DNA of 17,468 nucleotides from Mariniphaga sp. (GTDB taxonomy: Bacteria > Bacteroidota > Bacteroidia > Bacteroidales > Prolixibacteraceae), in contig JABMQB010000228.1 of NCBI GenBank assembly GCA_013203525.1, positions 1 to 17,468 on the forward strand, read 5' to 3'. A model generated the notes under the pieces. It did not search any database. It saw only the letters and a program-made list of their open reading frames with translations, and was not told the origin of the DNA. Of this stretch, positions 1 through 9,450 are shown in pieces. Each line of letters begins with the position of its first letter. The stretch's first letter is position 1. The position numbers were made by a program, and so were the translations under genes.

Positions 1-1786
1 AATGAATATCATCGATGTATATTTCGTGGTAATTTCCGATTTCAAAATCTGGTTGAATATTAATCGTATTTATAGGTCCTGAAAAATTATTAAAGTCGAA
101 TACAAAATCTTCCCACTCGTTAATTTTCGATTGGCTGTTTGTGCTGAAAACCTCCAACTCCATATTTTTACCTTTCAGTTTAGCTCTAACCTGCGATTTA
201 CGGCTCTTTAAAATCTTAAGGTGTAAATATCGGAACTTGCGTTGAAATTGTGTTACATTGGCATACGTACCCGACCAATTTTGAGCATTTTCATCAGGTC
301 GGATTATCTTAACAACTGTTTGGCTTTTATTGATTCCATCGATTACAGGATTCTTAACAATTTCTGTTGTAACTCCATTTCCCATTGGTGCAAAATAGCG
401 TTTTACAATATTTTCAAAGTTTTCCTGAAAATGAGCAACATACTCACCAATGGCAGAATTCCAGCCCCATTGAATTTCCATTTGACTACTTCGCCATTCG
501 TTGTATTTATTGGTTAACCTTTCAACATGTTCAGGATAAATTCCATACAAATCATTCTGTTCGGAAATATCGTTTACAATATTAAATAATTTGGGGCGGC
601 TAAAACCATTGTTATATAGCAATTTCCATTCTGCATCACGCACTGCCCATTGATTATTTAACCACCAATATAAAAAGTTGTGTGGTACATTTTCATTTTC
701 ACCATTAATATAAGGAAGAAGATTATTTCCTGAAATCTTTAATGAATCAGATACTTCTTCTCCAATAATATTTAAGATGGTTGGTACAATATCCATAGAA
801 CAAACAGGCTTATCATATACCAATGATTCTTCAATTCTACCAAGCCATTTTATACAAAACGGTAGCCTGATTCCTCCTTCATATAATGTTCCTTTTTCTC
901 CATTATAGGGCGTGTTGTACGAGTAATTTTCATTTAATTTCCCGCCGTTATCACTTACAAAAAATATAAGAGTGTTTTCTGTAAGATTCAATTCTTCCAG
1001 TTTATTTAAAACCCTACCAATTGCTAAGTCCATGCTGTACTGCATGGCACAAAGTTTTCTACGGCTTGCATTTTCAACAAACGAAAATTTATTTATTAAA
1101 CTATCAGGAGCCTGCAAAGGACCATGAACAGCATTAAAAGGAAGGTACACAAAAAACTTTTCGTTTTGGTGGCGTTCCATAAAATCCACTGTTTCCCGAG
1201 CTAATGCATCAGTTAAATATTGCGATTCATAATCAACCGGTGTTTCCTGTTTAAAGAGGGTCATTTTCACGTTGTCTTCGACAAAATAGTTTGAAGCACC
1301 GTCAATAAAACCAAAAAATTCATCGAATCCTCTTTTAGTTGGAAAATAGTCATCTTCTCCACTTTCGCCACCAACATGCCATTTCCCGAACATCCCGGTA
1401 ACATATCCATGTTCCTTTAAATATTCAGGTAATATTTTAACTGAAGTTGGAATTCCTGGTACAATTTCGGGGGAAGCTCTGAATGGCCCCGGATTGTCAA
1501 CAAAACCAAAACTTTGCTGATAACGTCCGGTTAATAATGCTGCCCGCGACGGGGCACAAACCGGAGCCATAACATAACCGGAGGTAAAACTTACTCCTGC
1601 CGCAGCCAGCTTGTCGATATTTGGTGTTGGTATTTCAGTTCCTTGATCGTGGTAACCTACATCGGCATTACCTAAATCGTCGGCAACAATTACTATAATA
1701 TTTGGATTCTCCTTGTCTTTACGCTCAGAACCAACTGTTTGAAAAAGAGGTAAAACAATTAAAAGAATAATTAAAAACATCTTCAT
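1..1786 (-). CDS. S1-family sulfatase with C-terminal accessory module (3' end cut by window edge)
   Basis: Exported formylglycine-dependent sulfatase that hydrolyses sulfate esters, probably on a polysaccharide. I translated it by hand from the ATG at 1786; the frame is open for 595 codons to the window edge, so the stop lies outside. Residues 1-20 form a signal peptide. Asp36-Asp37 are metal ligands. C-A-P-S-R at 77-81 is the sulfatase signature, with Cys77 the residue converted to formylglycine. G-K-W-H near 134-137, His221 and S-D-N-G at 278-281 complete the active site. From about residue 450 an extra module follows the catalytic domain. It carries the pattern N-P-x3-G-x-N-x-S (479-488) and ends with I-Y-I-D-D-I (589-594), a typical last strand of a jelly-roll-like domain, so little is missing. 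The sugar specificity cannot be read. A maturase is needed but is not in the window. It lies 33 bases after the next sulfatase. Confidence 0.93.
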   Translation of the reverse strand, partial: MKMFLIILLIVLPLFQTVGSERKDKENPNIIVIVADDLGNADVGYHDQGTEIPTPNIDKLAAAGVSFTSGYVMAPVCAPSRAALLTGRYQQSFGFVDNPGPFRASPEIVPGIPTSVKILPEYLKEHGYVTGMFGKWHVGGESGEDDYFPTKRGFDEFFGFIDGASNYFVEDNVKMTLFKQETPVDYESQYLTDALARETVDFMERHQNEKFFVYLPFNAVHGPLQAPDSLINKFSFVENASRRKLCAMQYSMDLAIGRVLNKLEELNLTENTLIFFVSDNGGKLNENYSYNTPYNGEKGTLYEGGIRLPFCIKWLGRIEESLVYDKPVCSMDIVPTILNIIGEEVSDSLKISGNNLLPYINGENENVPHNFLYWWLNNQWAVRDAEWKLLYNNGFSRPKLFNIVNDISEQNDLYGIYPEHVERLTNKYNEWRSSQMEIQWGWNSAIGEYVAHFQENFENIVKRYFAPMGNGVTTEIVKNPVIDGINKSQTVVKIIRPDENAQNWSGTYANVTQFQRKFRYLHLKILKSRKSQVRAKLKGKNMELEVFSTNSQSKINEWEDFVFDFNNFSGPINTINIQPDFEIGNYHEIYIDDIH

Positions 1787-1819
1787 AAAATATCTGTTTT
1801 ATCAAACTTTTGATGATTT

Positions 1820-3226
1820 TTATAAACCACGTTCTTCTAACTGGTCTTTCACAGGTATAACTGACTTTTTATGAACTTCAACCAATTGCCATATTTCTTT
1901 AATAATTTCCGGATGTTCTTTGGCAAGGTTATATTTTTCTGAAGGATCGACATCAAGGTTATAAAGCAAAGGAGTTTCATGTACTTTTTCATCCTCTCCT
2001 CCATAAGCAGATTTGGTAATAAAATGGGCTTTAAATGCCCCTTTTCGTGCTGCATAAATTTTTTGTCCACGATAATATATCATTTCATTTCGAGGGCTGA
2101 TTTTTCCCTTTAACAAAGTTGTACTTAAGTTGTTACCATCGTAAATTCTGTCTTTTGGAAGTTCAACTCCGGCGAGACTGCAAAAAGTAGGTAGTAGATC
2201 CAAAGTACTTCCCATATCCGAAACTACTCCACTATGAAGTTGATTTTTCCACAAAAAAATGGTGGGCTCGCGCATTCCACCTTCAAAAGTGGAACCTTTT
2301 CCATCGCGCAATAAACCAGCCGAACCTCCATGATCTTCAAACATTAACCACGGTCCATTATCAGATGTAAAAACCACAAGCGTATTTTCGTCTAAACCAT
2401 TTTCCTTTAATGAATTTAAAATTTGCCCAACACTCCAGTCAATCTCTTCAATCACATCGCCGTACAATCCCCTTATACTTTTGCCTTCAAACTTTTTTGA
2501 ACGAAACAGCGGCACATGTGGCAGACTATGCGCCAGGTAAATAAAAAATGGTTTTTCGCTATTGTTTTCAATAAAATGAATTGCTTCTTCTGTATATCTT
2601 TTGGTTATCGTGGCTTGTTGTGCAGGACGTTCAATAATTTCAGAATTCCTCATTAATGGTGGATTGAAATCTTCAACCCTTGCCAGTTTACAAGTTTCCT
2701 GATAAGGTTTTCCTTTCACCATGTCCATATCGTTGCTATATGGAATTCCAAAATAATAGTCGAAACCATTGTTTGTAGGTAAATACTGCTTTTTATGTCC
2801 CAGATGCCATTTACCGATACATGCAGTTGAATAACCTCCGGTTTTTAAAGCTTCTGCAATTGTAATCTCTGATGCAGGAAGTCCTCCGTCTGAATCTGGA
2901 AAAAGCACACGGTGTTTATCGCTGCACATGCCGGAGCGAATAGGATATCTTCCCGTTAAAATACCTGCACGGCTTGGTGTACAAACCGACGATGCAACAT
3001 AGAAACTTGTCCACTTTTGTCCTTCCGAAGCCATTTTATCCAAACTGGGGGTTTGAATGGTGGGGTGTCCAAAAGTTCCTAAATCGCCATAACCCAAATC
3101 ATCGCAAAAAATGATGATAAAATTTGGTTGTTTTTTAGTCGTCTGTCCTTCAGTAGTTTTGGAATTTGCCTGAAAAATCAACAGTAATAAAATACTTGTA
3201 ATTAAAATAAGTTTATCTAATTTCAT
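1820..3226 (-). CDS. S1-family arylsulfatase-like sulfatase
   Basis: Exported sulfatase of 468 residues, a full-length size for a single catalytic domain. A hydrophobic signal peptide covers about residues 1-22. Asp42-Asp43 sit in the first metal-binding strand. C-T-P-S-R at 82-86 is the signature, with Cys82 expected to become formylglycine. G-K-W-H-L-G at 138-143, His237 in a P-H-V-P context, S-D-N-G at 288-291 and Lys310 supply the remaining sulfate and metal contacts. The overall pattern resembles the arylsulfatase A / GALNS-like branch, but I cannot assign a SulfAtlas subfamily or a sugar. The C-terminus is the usual sulfatase subdomain, with Y-N-L-D-V-D-P before the final helix. The start at 3226 fits the signal peptide and leaves 19 bases after the GH3 gene, so the two are probably co-transcribed. 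No clear Shine-Dalgarno site is visible. Confidence 0.95.
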   Translation of the reverse strand: MKLDKLILITSILLLLIFQANSKTTEGQTTKKQPNFIIIFCDDLGYGDLGTFGHPTIQTPSLDKMASEGQKWTSFYVASSVCTPSRAGILTGRYPIRSGMCSDKHRVLFPDSDGGLPASEITIAEALKTGGYSTACIGKWHLGHKKQYLPTNNGFDYYFGIPYSNDMDMVKGKPYQETCKLARVEDFNPPLMRNSEIIERPAQQATITKRYTEEAIHFIENNSEKPFFIYLAHSLPHVPLFRSKKFEGKSIRGLYGDVIEEIDWSVGQILNSLKENGLDENTLVVFTSDNGPWLMFEDHGGSAGLLRDGKGSTFEGGMREPTIFLWKNQLHSGVVSDMGSTLDLLPTFCSLAGVELPKDRIYDGNNLSTTLLKGKISPRNEMIYYRGQKIYAARKGAFKAHFITKSAYGGEDEKVHETPLLYNLDVDPSEKYNLAKEHPEIIKEIWQLVEVHKKSVIPVKDQLEERGL

Positions 3227-3245
3227 ATTATCAGTTTTAAAAAAT

Positions 3246-5534
3246 TTATTTTACCAGTGTAAATGATTCTTTTAAACAATCATTTGAATTTCCCCCAACA
3301 AAAACTTCAAAATTACCTGCTTCTGAATCCCATTCTAAAGATCCATTATAAAATCTTAAATCCTTTTCTGAAATTTCAAACGTTATTTCTTTTGTTTCAC
3401 CCTTTGGAATTAGAACCTTTTCAAATCCCTTCAACTCTTTCATCGGTCGTGTGATACTTGAAACTAAATCACGTACATACAATTGAACTACTTCTTCTCC
3501 ATCAAAATCAGCTGTATTTTTAATTTCCACGGTAATACTGATAGATTCATTAGTCGCAATTGTTTTTTTGCTGAGTTTAAAATCTGAATATTGAAAAGTA
3601 GTATAACTCAATCCATATCCAAAAGGAAATAATGGTGAATTCTCAACGTCCAGATAATTGGATTTAAATTTTTGGAACGTGTCACTTTCTTGTGGTCTAC
3701 CGGTGTTTCTAATACTGTAGTAAATAGGAATCTGTCCAACATTCCGAGGGAAAGTTGCAGTAAGTTTACCAGAGGGATTATAGTTACCAAAAATAACATC
3801 GGCAATTGCATTTCCGGCTTCAACACCCGGGTGCCAGGTTTGTAAAATCGCATCAGCCAATTCATTCTCTTCTACCAAAGCTAAAGGGCGACCTGTCATC
3901 ATTACCAAAACCAAAGGCTTACCCGTTTTTGCTAATGCCCGAATCAGTTTTTTCTGACTTTCAGGAAGTAAAAGGTTAGTCCGGTTTGCGGATTCACCAG
4001 TCATTTCAGTAGCCTCACCTACTACAGCAACAATCACATCCGCTTTAGCAGAAATCGAAAGTGCTTCTTTTATCATTTCTTCAGGCGAGCGTCTATCAAT
4101 GTTTACTTTTTCACCAAAAACATTTAACTTTTTAGCATAAGTCGTATCGTCAACAATATTGGCTCCTTTGGTGTAAAGAATTTCAACATCGTCTCCAACC
4201 AGGTTTTTGAAACCATCGATTATTTTTACTGCCAAATTATGTCTTCCGGTTGGTGCCCACGTTCCGAGCATGTTATTTTGACTGTTGGCAAGCGGACCAA
4301 CCAAAGCAATTGTTCCGGACTTTTTTAATGGTAAAACCTTGTTTTCATTTTTTAACAAAACGCAAGCCCGGGCTGCGGCTGCACTAGCTACTTTTCTGTT
4401 TTCAGCCGTAAGAATATCTTCTTCGGGTCTTGATTCATCGATGTATCTGAATGGATCTTCAAACAAACCCAGTTTGTATTTTGCTTCTAAAACCCGCCGA
4501 CACGCCAAATTAATATCATCTTCAGAAACTTTACCTAAGTTTAGCGATTTTTCAAGAGTAGTAAGAAATCCTTCACCAACCATATCCATATCCAGCCCGG
4601 CTTTTATGGCTAATGCAGAAACTGCCTGTAAATCACCCATTCCATGTGCGATCATTTCATTTACTGAGGTATAATCTGATACCACAAAACCATTAAAACC
4701 CCATTGTTTACGCAACAATTCAGTTAATAACCATTTGTTTCCTGAAGCCGGGATTCCATCCACATCGTTAAACGATGACATAACGCAACCTGCGCCTGCT
4801 TCAATTGCCGCTTTGTATGGAGGCAAGTAATCGTTAAACATTCTTAGTCGGCTCATATCAACAGTGTTGTAATCACGTCCAGCCTCAGATGCCCCGTATA
4901 AGGCGAAATGTTTTACGGTTGCCATCATTGTATTTGCTTTGGTCAGATCATCGCCCTGATATCCTTTCACCATTGCTTTTGCGATTTGTGAACCCATATA
5001 TGGGTCTTCACCGGCTCCTTCTGCAATGCGTCCCCAACGAGGATCGCGGGCAATGTCAACCATTGGTGAAAAATTCCAGAATATTCCATCTGCAGTTGCT
5101 TCAGTAGCAGCTACGCGTGCAGTTTTTTCAATCAATTCCATATCCCAACTACATGATAAACCAAGCAGAATTGGAAAAGTAGTTTTGTATCCGTGAATAA
5201 CATCGGATCCAAAAAGTAATGGTATGCCCAATCGACTTTCTTCCACTGCTATTTTTTGGGCTACACCCACTTTTTCTGGACCATAAATTCCAAAGATTCC
5301 TCCAACCGCTCCTTCTTTTATTTTTTTCTCCACATCGGTGCTTACAACAGAGCCAGTTAAAATTCCACCACCAGGAGTTACCAGGTTAAGTTGACCAATT
5401 TTTTCCTGAACGGTCATTTTTTCCATTAAATTACTGATGTACTCATCCATTTTCCCATCTTCCAGATCTGCATTCTTATCCTGACAGGAAAACATAATTA
5501 TTAATACCCCTATGAATATTTTCTGAATTCTCAT
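3246..5534 (-). CDS. bglX: GH3 beta-glucosidase, BglX-like lipoprotein
   Basis: Retaining exo-acting beta-glucosidase that removes terminal glucose from beta-gluco-oligosaccharides. The 762 residues match the BglX length. The signal peptide ends in F-S-C, with Cys17 the likely lipidation site, so it is membrane-anchored. The TIM barrel covers roughly 30-370, with K-H-F at 208-210 and the nucleophile Asp287 in V-V-S-D-Y. The alpha/beta sandwich follows (about 385-600), and G-E-S-A-N-R at 513-518 offers Glu514 as the likely acid/base. A fibronectin-III-like domain (about 670-750) ends the protein. The gene sits between two sulfatases, 49 bases after one and 19 before the other. Known family fact: close Bacteroides GH3 enzymes act on beta-1,2-gluco-oligosaccharides. 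The GH144-like gene two positions upstream makes that linkage plausible, but other beta-linkages are possible. The symbol marks family resemblance, not proven orthology. Confidence 0.94.
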   Translation of the reverse strand: MRIQKIFIGVLIIMFSCQDKNADLEDGKMDEYISNLMEKMTVQEKIGQLNLVTPGGGILTGSVVSTDVEKKIKEGAVGGIFGIYGPEKVGVAQKIAVEESRLGIPLLFGSDVIHGYKTTFPILLGLSCSWDMELIEKTARVAATEATADGIFWNFSPMVDIARDPRWGRIAEGAGEDPYMGSQIAKAMVKGYQGDDLTKANTMMATVKHFALYGASEAGRDYNTVDMSRLRMFNDYLPPYKAAIEAGAGCVMSSFNDVDGIPASGNKWLLTELLRKQWGFNGFVVSDYTSVNEMIAHGMGDLQAVSALAIKAGLDMDMVGEGFLTTLEKSLNLGKVSEDDINLACRRVLEAKYKLGLFEDPFRYIDESRPEEDILTAENRKVASAAAARACVLLKNENKVLPLKKSGTIALVGPLANSQNNMLGTWAPTGRHNLAVKIIDGFKNLVGDDVEILYTKGANIVDDTTYAKKLNVFGEKVNIDRRSPEEMIKEALSISAKADVIVAVVGEATEMTGESANRTNLLLPESQKKLIRALAKTGKPLVLVMMTGRPLALVEENELADAILQTWHPGVEAGNAIADVIFGNYNPSGKLTATFPRNVGQIPIYYSIRNTGRPQESDTFQKFKSNYLDVENSPLFPFGYGLSYTTFQYSDFKLSKKTIATNESISITVEIKNTADFDGEEVVQLYVRDLVSSITRPMKELKGFEKVLIPKGETKEITFEISEKDLRFYNGSLEWDSEAGNFEVFVGGNSNDCLKESFTLVK

Positions 5535-5583
5535 TACGTCGTTATTTTTTTGAAATAAATTGGTTTTTTTATTAATTTATATT

Positions 5584-7227
5584 TTATATGCTTTGTTGCC
5601 TGGCTACCCGAAATGCTTTCGTAGTTCTTGGCTCCTGTGTTTCATTTATATGGTCATTATGTTTTAAAAAAGTTTCACGCAGCCTTTTTATCAAATCTTC
5701 ATGTTCCTTCTTTTCAATCAGGTTTATTTCCTGAGCTAAATCGGTTTTAAGGTTATAAAGTTCTGTTGCTTTGTTTTCACGGTCGACCAACAAAACCCAA
5801 TTGCCTTCCCGAATTGCACCATCATAAGCATAACCAGCCTGATAAATTATAAATGGATGTAAAGGCTCTTTACTTTGCCTCTTTCCAGTAATTAGTTGCA
5901 GCAAAGATGTACAATCCATTGCCTGGTCATCTTCCATATTTTGATTTGTCAGTTCATACATGGTGGCCACCCAATCCTGCGATAAAACAGGTTCGTTGGA
6001 AACAATACCTGGTGCCACTTTACCTGGCCATTTTATTATAAACGGTACACGGTGTCCTCCTTCGTATACCGAAGCTTTGTAATCACGAAGGGGACCATTG
6101 TTATCGTGTTCCGGGTCTCCAAAGTCACATATCCTTGGCCATAATGCCCCATTGTCACTCGTAAAAAAAATGATTGTATTTTCTGTTAATCCCTCTTCCT
6201 CTAACTTTTGAATAATTTTTCCAACCTGCATATCCAGTTCATATACAAAATCTCCAGTTGGGCCACCGGTCATTCCATTTACCTGCTCATTTATTTCAGA
6301 TGCATCGCCATCGTAATCATCAGGTGGCGTATGTGGTACGTGAATTGCTTGTGATGCAAAATATAACATAAATGGTTTATCTTCACCATTATCCTTATTT
6401 TGATGAAGATGATTATCAATAAATTCCAATGATTTATTTATCATCATTATCCCTGTTTGGCTTGAATTATAATCCTCATCGCCAATGCCGGCTTTTCTCC
6501 CATGTTCAACAATTTGGGAGGTTCCGTTATCACCTTCATAACGACCATTTAACCACATTTTTGTACTGCTGTTATCGGCAGGTTTATTTGGGTCGAAAGG
6601 TGCAAATTTCCCATTTTCAAAAAAAGCAAATGGCTCATGTTGAATCCCACTGGGAAGTGAATATGAATAATCAAATCCGAATTCATTTATTGAATTATGC
6701 ACACCCTTGCTTAAATCCATATTTGAAATATCTTTCTGGTCACGAATGATATTCCCATTTGTGTCGTACACATCGCCTCCGAGGTGCGATTTCCCAAAAA
6801 AAGCAGTACGGTATCCGGCTTTTTTTAAAACTTCAGCAACAGTTACCATACGCCTGGCCTTTGTATGCCCGTTAGGATCACTAAAAATGGAAGGTGTATT
6901 AGTATTCCATGCCCCGCCTGCCGAATGTGATCGATATGGATAACTTCCTGTTAACATACTAAAACGTGATGGTGCACATAAAGCTGCAGGAGAATGTGCA
7001 TCGGTAAATCGAATTCCACTATCGGCAAGTTTATCAAGGTTGGGAGTTGGTAATTTTCCGCCATACCTTGCAAGATCACCATAGCCTATATCATCGGCTA
7101 GAATAAAAACTACATTAGGAAGTTTGTTCACAGTTTTATTTAATGAAGGATTAGTACATGACAATAATCCTGCTAACCCAAGCAATAAAGCAACATTCAG
7201 GTTACTATTTCTAAAAATGTATTTCAT
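5584..7227 (-). CDS. S1-family sulfatase, probable lipoprotein
   Basis: Formylglycine-dependent sulfatase of 547 residues. I chose the ATG at 7227 over a GTG at 7257. The ATG product begins directly with a lipoprotein signal ending in L-L-S-C (Cys24), while the GTG would add ten residues and overlap the upstream gene. Asp45-Asp46 bind metal. C-A-P-S-R at 84-88 is the signature, with Cys84 the modified residue. G-K-S-H-L-G replaces the more common G-K-W-H, leaving Lys144 and His146 in place. His294 (I-H-V-P-H) and S-D-N-G at 355-358 complete the site. The region between about 160 and 260 is longer than in the other two sulfatases, so it probably belongs to another subfamily with another substrate. 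It starts 7 bases after the GH144-like gene stops, the tightest junction here, which argues for co-translation with that enzyme. Confidence 0.94.
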   Translation of the reverse strand: MKYIFRNSNLNVALLLGLAGLLSCTNPSLNKTVNKLPNVVFILADDIGYGDLARYGGKLPTPNLDKLADSGIRFTDAHSPAALCAPSRFSMLTGSYPYRSHSAGGAWNTNTPSIFSDPNGHTKARRMVTVAEVLKKAGYRTAFFGKSHLGGDVYDTNGNIIRDQKDISNMDLSKGVHNSINEFGFDYSYSLPSGIQHEPFAFFENGKFAPFDPNKPADNSSTKMWLNGRYEGDNGTSQIVEHGRKAGIGDEDYNSSQTGIMMINKSLEFIDNHLHQNKDNGEDKPFMLYFASQAIHVPHTPPDDYDGDASEINEQVNGMTGGPTGDFVYELDMQVGKIIQKLEEEGLTENTIIFFTSDNGALWPRICDFGDPEHDNNGPLRDYKASVYEGGHRVPFIIKWPGKVAPGIVSNEPVLSQDWVATMYELTNQNMEDDQAMDCTSLLQLITGKRQSKEPLHPFIIYQAGYAYDGAIREGNWVLLVDRENKATELYNLKTDLAQEINLIEKKEHEDLIKRLRETFLKHNDHINETQEPRTTKAFRVARQQSI

Positions 7228-7234
7228 TATGATA

Positions 7235-9403
7235 TTATTTATTTGACAATTTCTCACAAACTTTCATTATCTCTTCATTTTTCATAAACAAATTCCAAAT
7301 TAGTCCTGTCCTGTAATTTTCAATCATTACTGTTACAGGCGCCTGGTTTAAACCCATATAGATTCTAGCATGCCAGTTTTCTTCCAGGTTAACGGCATCT
7401 TTAAAACCATATTCACCCCATAGATATTTCCCATGTTTTCGATACATATTTTTAAGTGCTGCCATCGATTGCTTAGGTGTATAAGGGAACGAGGCCAGTG
7501 CGCCGGTTGGAGCAAGTGTACCGTTATCTCTCTCAATTTTTGGTTCAATGGCATTGTAGCCCCAGGGACCATCACTGGCAGTTAAGCCCCAGAATGTATC
7601 ACTCATCCCTTTATAGTTTTTAGGATTTTCGAAACAATACCGCCAATTAATAAGTGCTATGTTTTTATTGTTATCGAAATAGTTAGTATAACGGTCGGTT
7701 AATTTATGCGGATTTAAACCCATATAAGAATAGTGAACAAAAAAAAGTGGACCACCATTAGCTACCCCAACGGGAAGCTTTATTCCGTGGTAATAATTGC
7801 CATTGGTATAAAAAGAACCATCATCGGTTTTGCCCCAGGCTTTTCGGTATTTTACCGCCCTTTCTTCCTGGCTTGCCCAACCATTGTAATACATCGAAAC
7901 ATCAATAGGATATGTTGGGGATGCCATTGCCAAAATGTAAGTTATCATAGTTTCGTTCCAGCCAATTAATTTGTGATCGATTAACCATGCTTTGTCAGGC
8001 GACCAATGCCAGGTAAGAAATTTCCCCTCTTTTTCCCTGTCGTACCAATTCCACTCCACTGCTTCCCAAAGTTTAGTAATTGACTCACGAATTTTATTTT
8101 CATCTTCATTTTCTTTATCAAAAAACTGTCTTGCTGCCAGCAAACCCTGGAACAGGAACGAAGTTTCCACCAGGTCTCCCCCATTGTCCCTGTCGCCAAA
8201 GAATGGTTCAGTTTTTCCACTTGGACCATCAATAAAATGAGAAACTGCACCATGGTATTTATCACATGATTCAAGAAAGGAATTAATCTTAAGCATTCGT
8301 TCTATCGCTTGTTCACGATTAATAAAGCCACGCTCGACTCCAACAATAATGGCCATGATTCCAAATCCCGAAGCACCGCTTGCAATCATATTTTTTCGGC
8401 CGGGAATATTTTCCCTTGCTAAACCACTATGTGGTTCCGCTCCTTCCCAATAATATCTAAATGAAGCTTCCTGAACCATATCCAATAGTTCCTGGTCATT
8501 CATTTTTCGAGTAGTTACCTTAGATACTTTTGAGTATTCGGTTTCATTGTATTGATAGTCGACAAAACTAATATTGTAATAATAAGTTTTATTAAAATCA
8601 CCTGTAAAGTCGGTAAAACAATTGAAATAAGGACGTTGTATACCTACTGGTTTAAATATTTTATTATCCTCTGAACGGTAAACTTTAACATATTTAACAT
8701 TCTCATTTTCTAACTGATTCCACCTTATGTCCACATGTAATTCAAAACCCTCGGTTATAATTTTTTTAGGAACCGGAACAGGCGTCGAGGAAACTTCAGG
8801 AAGTAATTCCATTTGATCAATTAAAATTCTCCCAACTCCTTTAGAATTACTGTTTGAAAAAACAATATTATTTGGAAGACCTTCAAATTTGCCAAAATCT
8901 GTTAAAGGAATTTTTACAAATTTCCAACCATTCTTTACTTTATCTGTAATATATATTTTTATTGAAATTGTTTCAGAACGTTCATCCGAAATTATTACAT
9001 CCGAACGTCGCTGTTTTCTTTGCCGGCTCAAAGTTACATTTGGAAGCAATTCTGATTTGGTATTTTCATTAAACATCCAAAATGAAAGATGATCCGATTT
9101 TTTGAAAAAATCGTTTCCCCGAATTCGTTCAAACTGAATTACTGCTTCCCAATTTCCCGCACCATTTGAATAATCCAATTCCAATGAATTTGGAGGTGTA
9201 AAAAATTCTTTTTCACAAACCGGAAGCTTTCCCTTACTATTTTTTACATAATTTTCCTCAGAGTAATTTACAGAAGAATAAAAATAGTTACCCGGCAAAA
9301 TACTGTTCTCAAAAAACATATAATCATATTCCCGTTCTTCATTCTGCGCAAGTGATGTAACAGACAAACTCAATAGAATAGCGAGATAAAATAAATTCTT
9401 CAT
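7235..9403 (-). CDS. GH144-like (PF10091 glycoamylase domain) beta-glucanase with N-terminal accessory domains
   Basis: Secreted protein of 722 residues with a signal peptide (about 1-19, ending L-A-Q). Residues about 30-200 look like a beta-sandwich carbohydrate-binding-type domain. Residues about 205-298 look like a fibronectin-III fold. The (alpha/alpha)6 catalytic region runs from about 303 to 715. It shows family blocks such as F-R-Y-Y-W-E (315-320), G-D-L-V-E-T-S (409-415), G-W-N-E-T-M-I (481-487), W-G-L-T-A-S-D-G-P (605-613), the A-P-T-G-A block (631-635) and M-I-E-N-Y-R-T-G-L (693-701). Characterised relatives in GH144 are endo-beta-1,2-glucanases and an exo-acting sophorohydrolase, so a beta-1,2-glucan or oligosaccharide is the first guess. 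PF10091 is broader than GH144, so another beta-glucan cannot be excluded. It follows the GH32 gene by 47 bases and precedes a sulfatase by 7. Confidence 0.88.
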   Translation of the reverse strand: MKNLFYLAILLSLSVTSLAQNEEREYDYMFFENSILPGNYFYSSVNYSEENYVKNSKGKLPVCEKEFFTPPNSLELDYSNGAGNWEAVIQFERIRGNDFFKKSDHLSFWMFNENTKSELLPNVTLSRQRKQRRSDVIISDERSETISIKIYITDKVKNGWKFVKIPLTDFGKFEGLPNNIVFSNSNSKGVGRILIDQMELLPEVSSTPVPVPKKIITEGFELHVDIRWNQLENENVKYVKVYRSEDNKIFKPVGIQRPYFNCFTDFTGDFNKTYYYNISFVDYQYNETEYSKVSKVTTRKMNDQELLDMVQEASFRYYWEGAEPHSGLARENIPGRKNMIASGASGFGIMAIIVGVERGFINREQAIERMLKINSFLESCDKYHGAVSHFIDGPSGKTEPFFGDRDNGGDLVETSFLFQGLLAARQFFDKENEDENKIRESITKLWEAVEWNWYDREKEGKFLTWHWSPDKAWLIDHKLIGWNETMITYILAMASPTYPIDVSMYYNGWASQEERAVKYRKAWGKTDDGSFYTNGNYYHGIKLPVGVANGGPLFFVHYSYMGLNPHKLTDRYTNYFDNNKNIALINWRYCFENPKNYKGMSDTFWGLTASDGPWGYNAIEPKIERDNGTLAPTGALASFPYTPKQSMAALKNMYRKHGKYLWGEYGFKDAVNLEENWHARIYMGLNQAPVTVMIENYRTGLIWNLFMKNEEIMKVCEKLSNK

Positions 9404-9450
9404 ATTTTCAAAATTGTATGGTTATAGTTAAAATTATATACACAGCCACC

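Noticed and set aside
242..585. Plus-strand open frames of 66-91 codons at the left end
   Set aside because: They lie wholly inside the antisense of the sulfatase, overlap each other in different frames, and show no recognisable domain.
4285..4674. Plus-strand open frame of 129 codons
   Set aside because: It is antisense to the conserved GH3 coding region. The sense frame explains the lack of stops, and the product shows no family features.
7228..7257. Ten-residue N-terminal extension of the sulfatase from a GTG start, overlapping the GH144-like gene
   Set aside because: The ATG at 7227 starts a textbook lipoprotein signal directly and leaves a normal 7-base gap, so the extension is unnecessary.
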